From assembly GCA_017871115.1 (NCBI GenBank), contig JAFCIZ010000006.1:3100001-3164000 (forward strand): DNA of 64,000 nucleotides, in the 5' to 3' direction. Below, one piece after another: positions 61,148 to 64,000 of the stretch (positions within the stretch are counted from its first letter, which is position 1; each line of letters opens with the position of its first letter). This DNA comes from Cunninghamella blakesleeana. Its lineage: Eukaryota; Mucoromycota; Mucoromycetes; Mucorales; Cunninghamellaceae. The notes beneath the pieces are model-generated. The model was given only the letters and a program-made list of their open reading frames with translations, was not told the DNA's origin and searched no databases. The translations under genes and the position numbers were made by a program.

Positions 61148-61234
61148 GCACCTTGGTGTTTTTGTACCTTTGGTGTTTTTGCACCTTTGGTGTTTTTGCA
61201 CCTTGGTGTTTTTGCACCTTGGTGTTTTTGCACC
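61148..61234 (+). repeat. 15/16-bp minisatellite, about five units, each a small hairpin
   Basis: TTGGTGTTTTTGCACC repeats about five times. Each unit contains the self-complementary GGTG/CACC. It sits in the same place relative to block D as the minisatellites at 60794 and 62077. Confidence 0.9.
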
Positions 61235-62076
61235 AGTAGCACAAAGCCAATCCAAAAAAGGAAAGAAAAATCAGAGAGCGTTATTGCTAACAGTGGATTT
61301 TTTGGTCAAGGTTTATTTTCTTGAAATGAGGAATGAGTATTATGTTATATTTGGAGTATATAATAAATTTCCAGTGAGCAACCAGTTCTTGTTTTAAAAT
61401 AAAAAAATAATTTAATCACCGCTAAACTCGTCTGCTTGGACTACAAAAGAAATAAAAAAATTAAAAAAGTATAATATAATTGCAGGGTTCAAGTGTTGTG
61501 TGTGTTTTTGGTAAGAGTTATTTTTGTTAAAATAAAATATGAGAGTTTGTATTTATATTAATTATAAATAAGATAATTCCAGTGAGCACCAGTTCTTGTT
61601 TTGTAAGTAGAACGACTTAATATAATGTAAAAGTAAAAAAAGTAAAAAGATAAAATAAAATAAAAATATTTAAAAAAAATTCAAAAGTATATGCAAATGA
61701 ATTTAAAAGTCAGAGTGGATTATTATATAAAAAGAGTAATAATCAAATAAAGTAATAATAAAATTTAAAATAAAATATAAAAAGTTTATATATGTTATAT
61801 ATAAATAAAAATAGAGATTTCACTTAAGAAATAAAAATATATCTGTTATAGTAATAAATATGATTTCAATTAAGAAATTAGTATAAAATTAAAATAAAAT
61901 AAAAATAGAAATTGGTTTGGACAAATAAAATATTTATTATATAAAATATTATTTAAAAATTTGACATTTATATTTGACAAAGAAAAAAAAAAACAAAAGA
62001 GAAAGAAAAATATTCTTTCCTATTTATATTAAAACAAAATTTATTTTAGAGAGAGAGAAAGAAGTCATACGGTCAA

Positions 62077-62140
62077 GGATGTGCGGTTGTGGATGTACAT
62101 CTGTGGATGTGCGTCTGTGGATGTGCGGTTGTGGATGTGA
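62077..62140 (+). repeat. 14-bp minisatellite, about 4.5 units
   Basis: Units of GGATGTGCGGTTGT with variants GGATGTACATCTGT and GGATGTGCGTCTGT. A Cys-rich frame across it is an artefact of the repeat. Confidence 0.9.
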
Positions 62141-63564
62141 GCTTGACCAATTAAAACAAAAATTTAAAAAACTTTTTAAACACCGGTAGGATCATTATCC
62201 TGCGCGACACAAGTAAGATTTCAGTAACCACAAAGTAAAATAAAGAGGATAGTATAAAAATTTAAAAGTAACTTAAATCAAAATTGTTTAAAAATATTTA
62301 AGTAAATAAATATAAAAATATAAGATAAAATAAAATTATAAAATGTGTTTTATAAAGTGGACAAGTTTAGTAGTTATTTAGCAAGTATATGATTTATTAT
62401 AAAAATTTGACAATTTTAAAGGAAAGAAAAAGAGATAAATTGGCTCTATTTATATTAAAAAAAAAATTAAAAAAATTTATGAGAATGAGGGCAGATAAAA
62501 TAAAGTGTACTGAAATCGTTAAAAAGATCTAAATTACGATAGTTTGATTCAGTAGTAAACCAAAATAAAAGGATAAAACTGTGGAATAAAATAATAAAAT
62601 ATAGTTTGTAAAATGAGTCCAATAGATGTTAGAAAACTTGATATCGGAAAGAGCTCGATTTTTATTAAAATTAAAATTCTATGAAGATTTTTATAAGGTG
62701 TTGGAATTTGGAAAATGATTAAACGTGAAAAATAACTTTTTGTTTTTTATATCTTCCCAAAACCAACACAAAAGTTTGTAGCCATGGCACCGGAGTTATG
62801 GCGCCAATAACACAAAATCAGACCAAAAAAGGAAAAAAAGAAGAAAAACCCAAAGAGCATTACTAGCAGTAGTGTTGTGAATGTTTTTAATGAGTTGTTT
62901 TTGTTAAAATAAATAATAAGACTTTGTATTTACATTTATAATAAATATGAGAATTTTAGTGAGTATCAGTTCCTGTTTCAGAATTAGAACGATTTAACGT
63001 AAGACAAAAGTAAAAATAAAAAGTAAAAAAAATAAAGTATTTAAAAAATTCAAAAGTATATGCAGATTATTATATAAAAGGGGTAATAATTAAATATAAA
63101 AGTTTATATATATTGTATATAAATAAAATAAAAATGATTTCACCTAAGAAATAAATTATGTTTGCTGTAATAATAAATTAAAATAAAATGATTTCAATTA
63201 AGAAATTAAAAAGATAAAAAAATGGTTTGGACAAATATAATATACATTATATAAGTTATTATTTATAAATCTGACACTGACATTTGACAAAGAAAAGAAA
63301 AAAAAAAGAAAAGATATTCTATCCTATTTACATTAAAATAAAAATTTTTTTTTAGGAAGATAAAGAGGAAAAAAGAATGTGGAAATTTGGTTGTGAAAAA
63401 AAAAATAATCACCACCAACTTTATCGACTTAATCGACATTAGTTTAAATAAATAAAGTAAAATAAAGAATGTGATTATAAAAATAATAGTTTATTGAATT
63501 TTTAGTAAGCGTTTTATTTACTAGATTAAAATACATTACTTCGCTTATTTAATATTGTTACTTT

Positions 63565-63747
63565 ATGGTAAATACAACGGATGCTCAAGCCGGTATACCT
63601 ATTGATGACATTGTTGCTCATGGTTCTTGGTCTTCCAAATCTAGATTTGAACAATTCTATAGAATATCATCAGTAACGACTACGAATTTCACTCTTATAA
63701 CTCTGAATAAACAACCATTATTACAAATGAAGTATAATATTATGTAA
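63565..63747 (+). mobile_element. C-terminal fragment of a DIRS/Crypton-type tyrosine recombinase
   Basis: The first ~47 codons read like the end of a tyrosine-recombinase domain: DAQAGIPIDDIVAHGSWSSK followed by FEQFYRISSVTTTNF. HGSW supplies the conserved His/Trp pair and FYRIS the catalytic Tyr. The catalytic N-terminal part (first Arg, Lys) is missing and I find no upstream exon in the preceding AT-rich DNA, so this is a truncated relic. Its first ATG is probably not a true start. Its position beside the repeat field suggests they belong to the same transposon-rich block. Confidence 0.65.
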
Positions 63748-64000
63748 TACGAATGTTTTATGAATTATTTAATGTATTATATGAGTAAGTGATAATAGTT
63801 GTTCCCACCCATTCCCCATGTTTACTACATTCATTGTTATATTACATATTCTACAAAAAAGGTATTTTTTAAAAACTCATTTATTATGAAAATTTTAATT
63901 TTAACTTAATAGTTAGTAATAAATAAAGAAAAGAATTGATAAACAACCATGCTTGCTTATTTTTGTAATATGTTAAAATTGTTTGAATGGAAACACATGT
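63748..64000. other. AT-rich flank at the window end
   Basis: No gene or RNA seen; could include the 3' end of the element with the recombinase relic. Confidence 0.4.

Larger units (their letters stand above)
59860..63400. repeat. Field of diverged modular repeats (about five copies)
   Basis: Non-coding modules recur in the same order. Block A (CCAGTGAGCACCAGTTCCTG plus TAGAACGACTTAATATA) is near 59925, 60240, 61370, 61580 and 62960. Block B (GATTTCAGTAACCGC-like) is near 60066, 60388 and 62218. Block C (AAAGTGGACAAGTTCAATAA) is near 60624, 61005 and 62355. Block D, a GAAAG-rich run followed by CTATTTATATT, is near 60715, 61097, 62020, 62448 and 63328. On the minus strand block D reads TATAAATAG, a TATA-box-like element upstream of a pyrimidine tract. 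No coding function is visible. The copies are diverged, so this is an old repeat family. Confidence 0.7.

Noticed and set aside
61148..61234. CRISPR-like regular repeat
   Set aside because: Units are contiguous with no unique spacers and the organism is eukaryotic; it is a minisatellite.
60643..61242. Two minus-strand open frames (60643-60891 and 61024-61242) sharing a hydrophobic C-terminal half
   Set aside because: The shared part is explained by repeat block D being present in both modules; the rest is minisatellite. No start context, no conserved protein features.
61974..62189. Cys-rich frame (CGCGC-type) resembling a small cysteine-rich protein
   Set aside because: It arises from reading the 14-bp minisatellite in one frame; flanks are non-coding repeat.

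Overview
The window looks like a piece of nuclear genome from an early-diverging fungus, most likely Mucoromycota (Mucorales-like). The signs are a very AT-rich background, many short GT-AG introns (up to 16 in one gene), abundant (TA)n, (TAA)n and poly-A/poly-T tracts, and a typical fungal gene set: class IV chitin synthase, plasma-membrane H+-ATPase, PIL1-type eisosome protein and a perilipin-like lipid-droplet protein. I built exon models by joining frames across splice sites. Every complete multi-exon model closes to an exact multiple of three, except the 5' end of the RasGEF gene.

Layout. 1-6.3 kb (+): 3' part of a DASS/SLC13 anion transporter, a 6-phosphofructo-2-kinase, and an MFS transporter. 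6.7-13.7 kb: a Ras-type guanine nucleotide exchange factor (-) divergent from a dysferlin-domain (Mug65/Spo73-like) protein (+). 14.9-25.5 kb: CPSF100/Cft2 3'-end processing factor (+), an NAD-dependent epimerase-like protein (-), and a class IV chitin synthase (+). 28-31 kb: Pma1-type H+-ATPase (+). 33-38 kb: perilipin-like protein (+), then COX20 (-) and ATP synthase gamma (+) divergent from one 314-bp promoter. 39.6-43 kb (-): PIL1-type eisosome protein and a small secreted protein. 44-57.3 kb (+): COG3, an acetate/ammonium (Ato/SatP) transporter, a 17-exon TFIIIC subunit, a 60-residue membrane protein, MsrA and ribosomal protein uS8. A decayed minus-strand gene lies at about 54.3-55.0 kb.

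From about 57.9 kb the character changes. There are no housekeeping genes. Instead there is a basic ORF with scattered direct and inverted copies of its own pieces, five small hairpins with covarying stems and one invariant loop, a tRNA-Asn(GUU), a 3.6-kb field of diverged modular repeats carrying three different minisatellites in the same module position, and the C-terminal tail of a DIRS/Crypton-type tyrosine recombinase. This reads as an accessory, transposon-rich region.

The genes group loosely by function but are not operons: cell wall and membrane (chitin synthase, H+-ATPase, eisosome), central carbon and transport (PFK2, DASS, MFS, Ato), mitochondria (COX20, ATP3), gene expression (CPSF100, TFIIIC, uS8, tRNA) and trafficking/lipid storage (COG3, perilipin).
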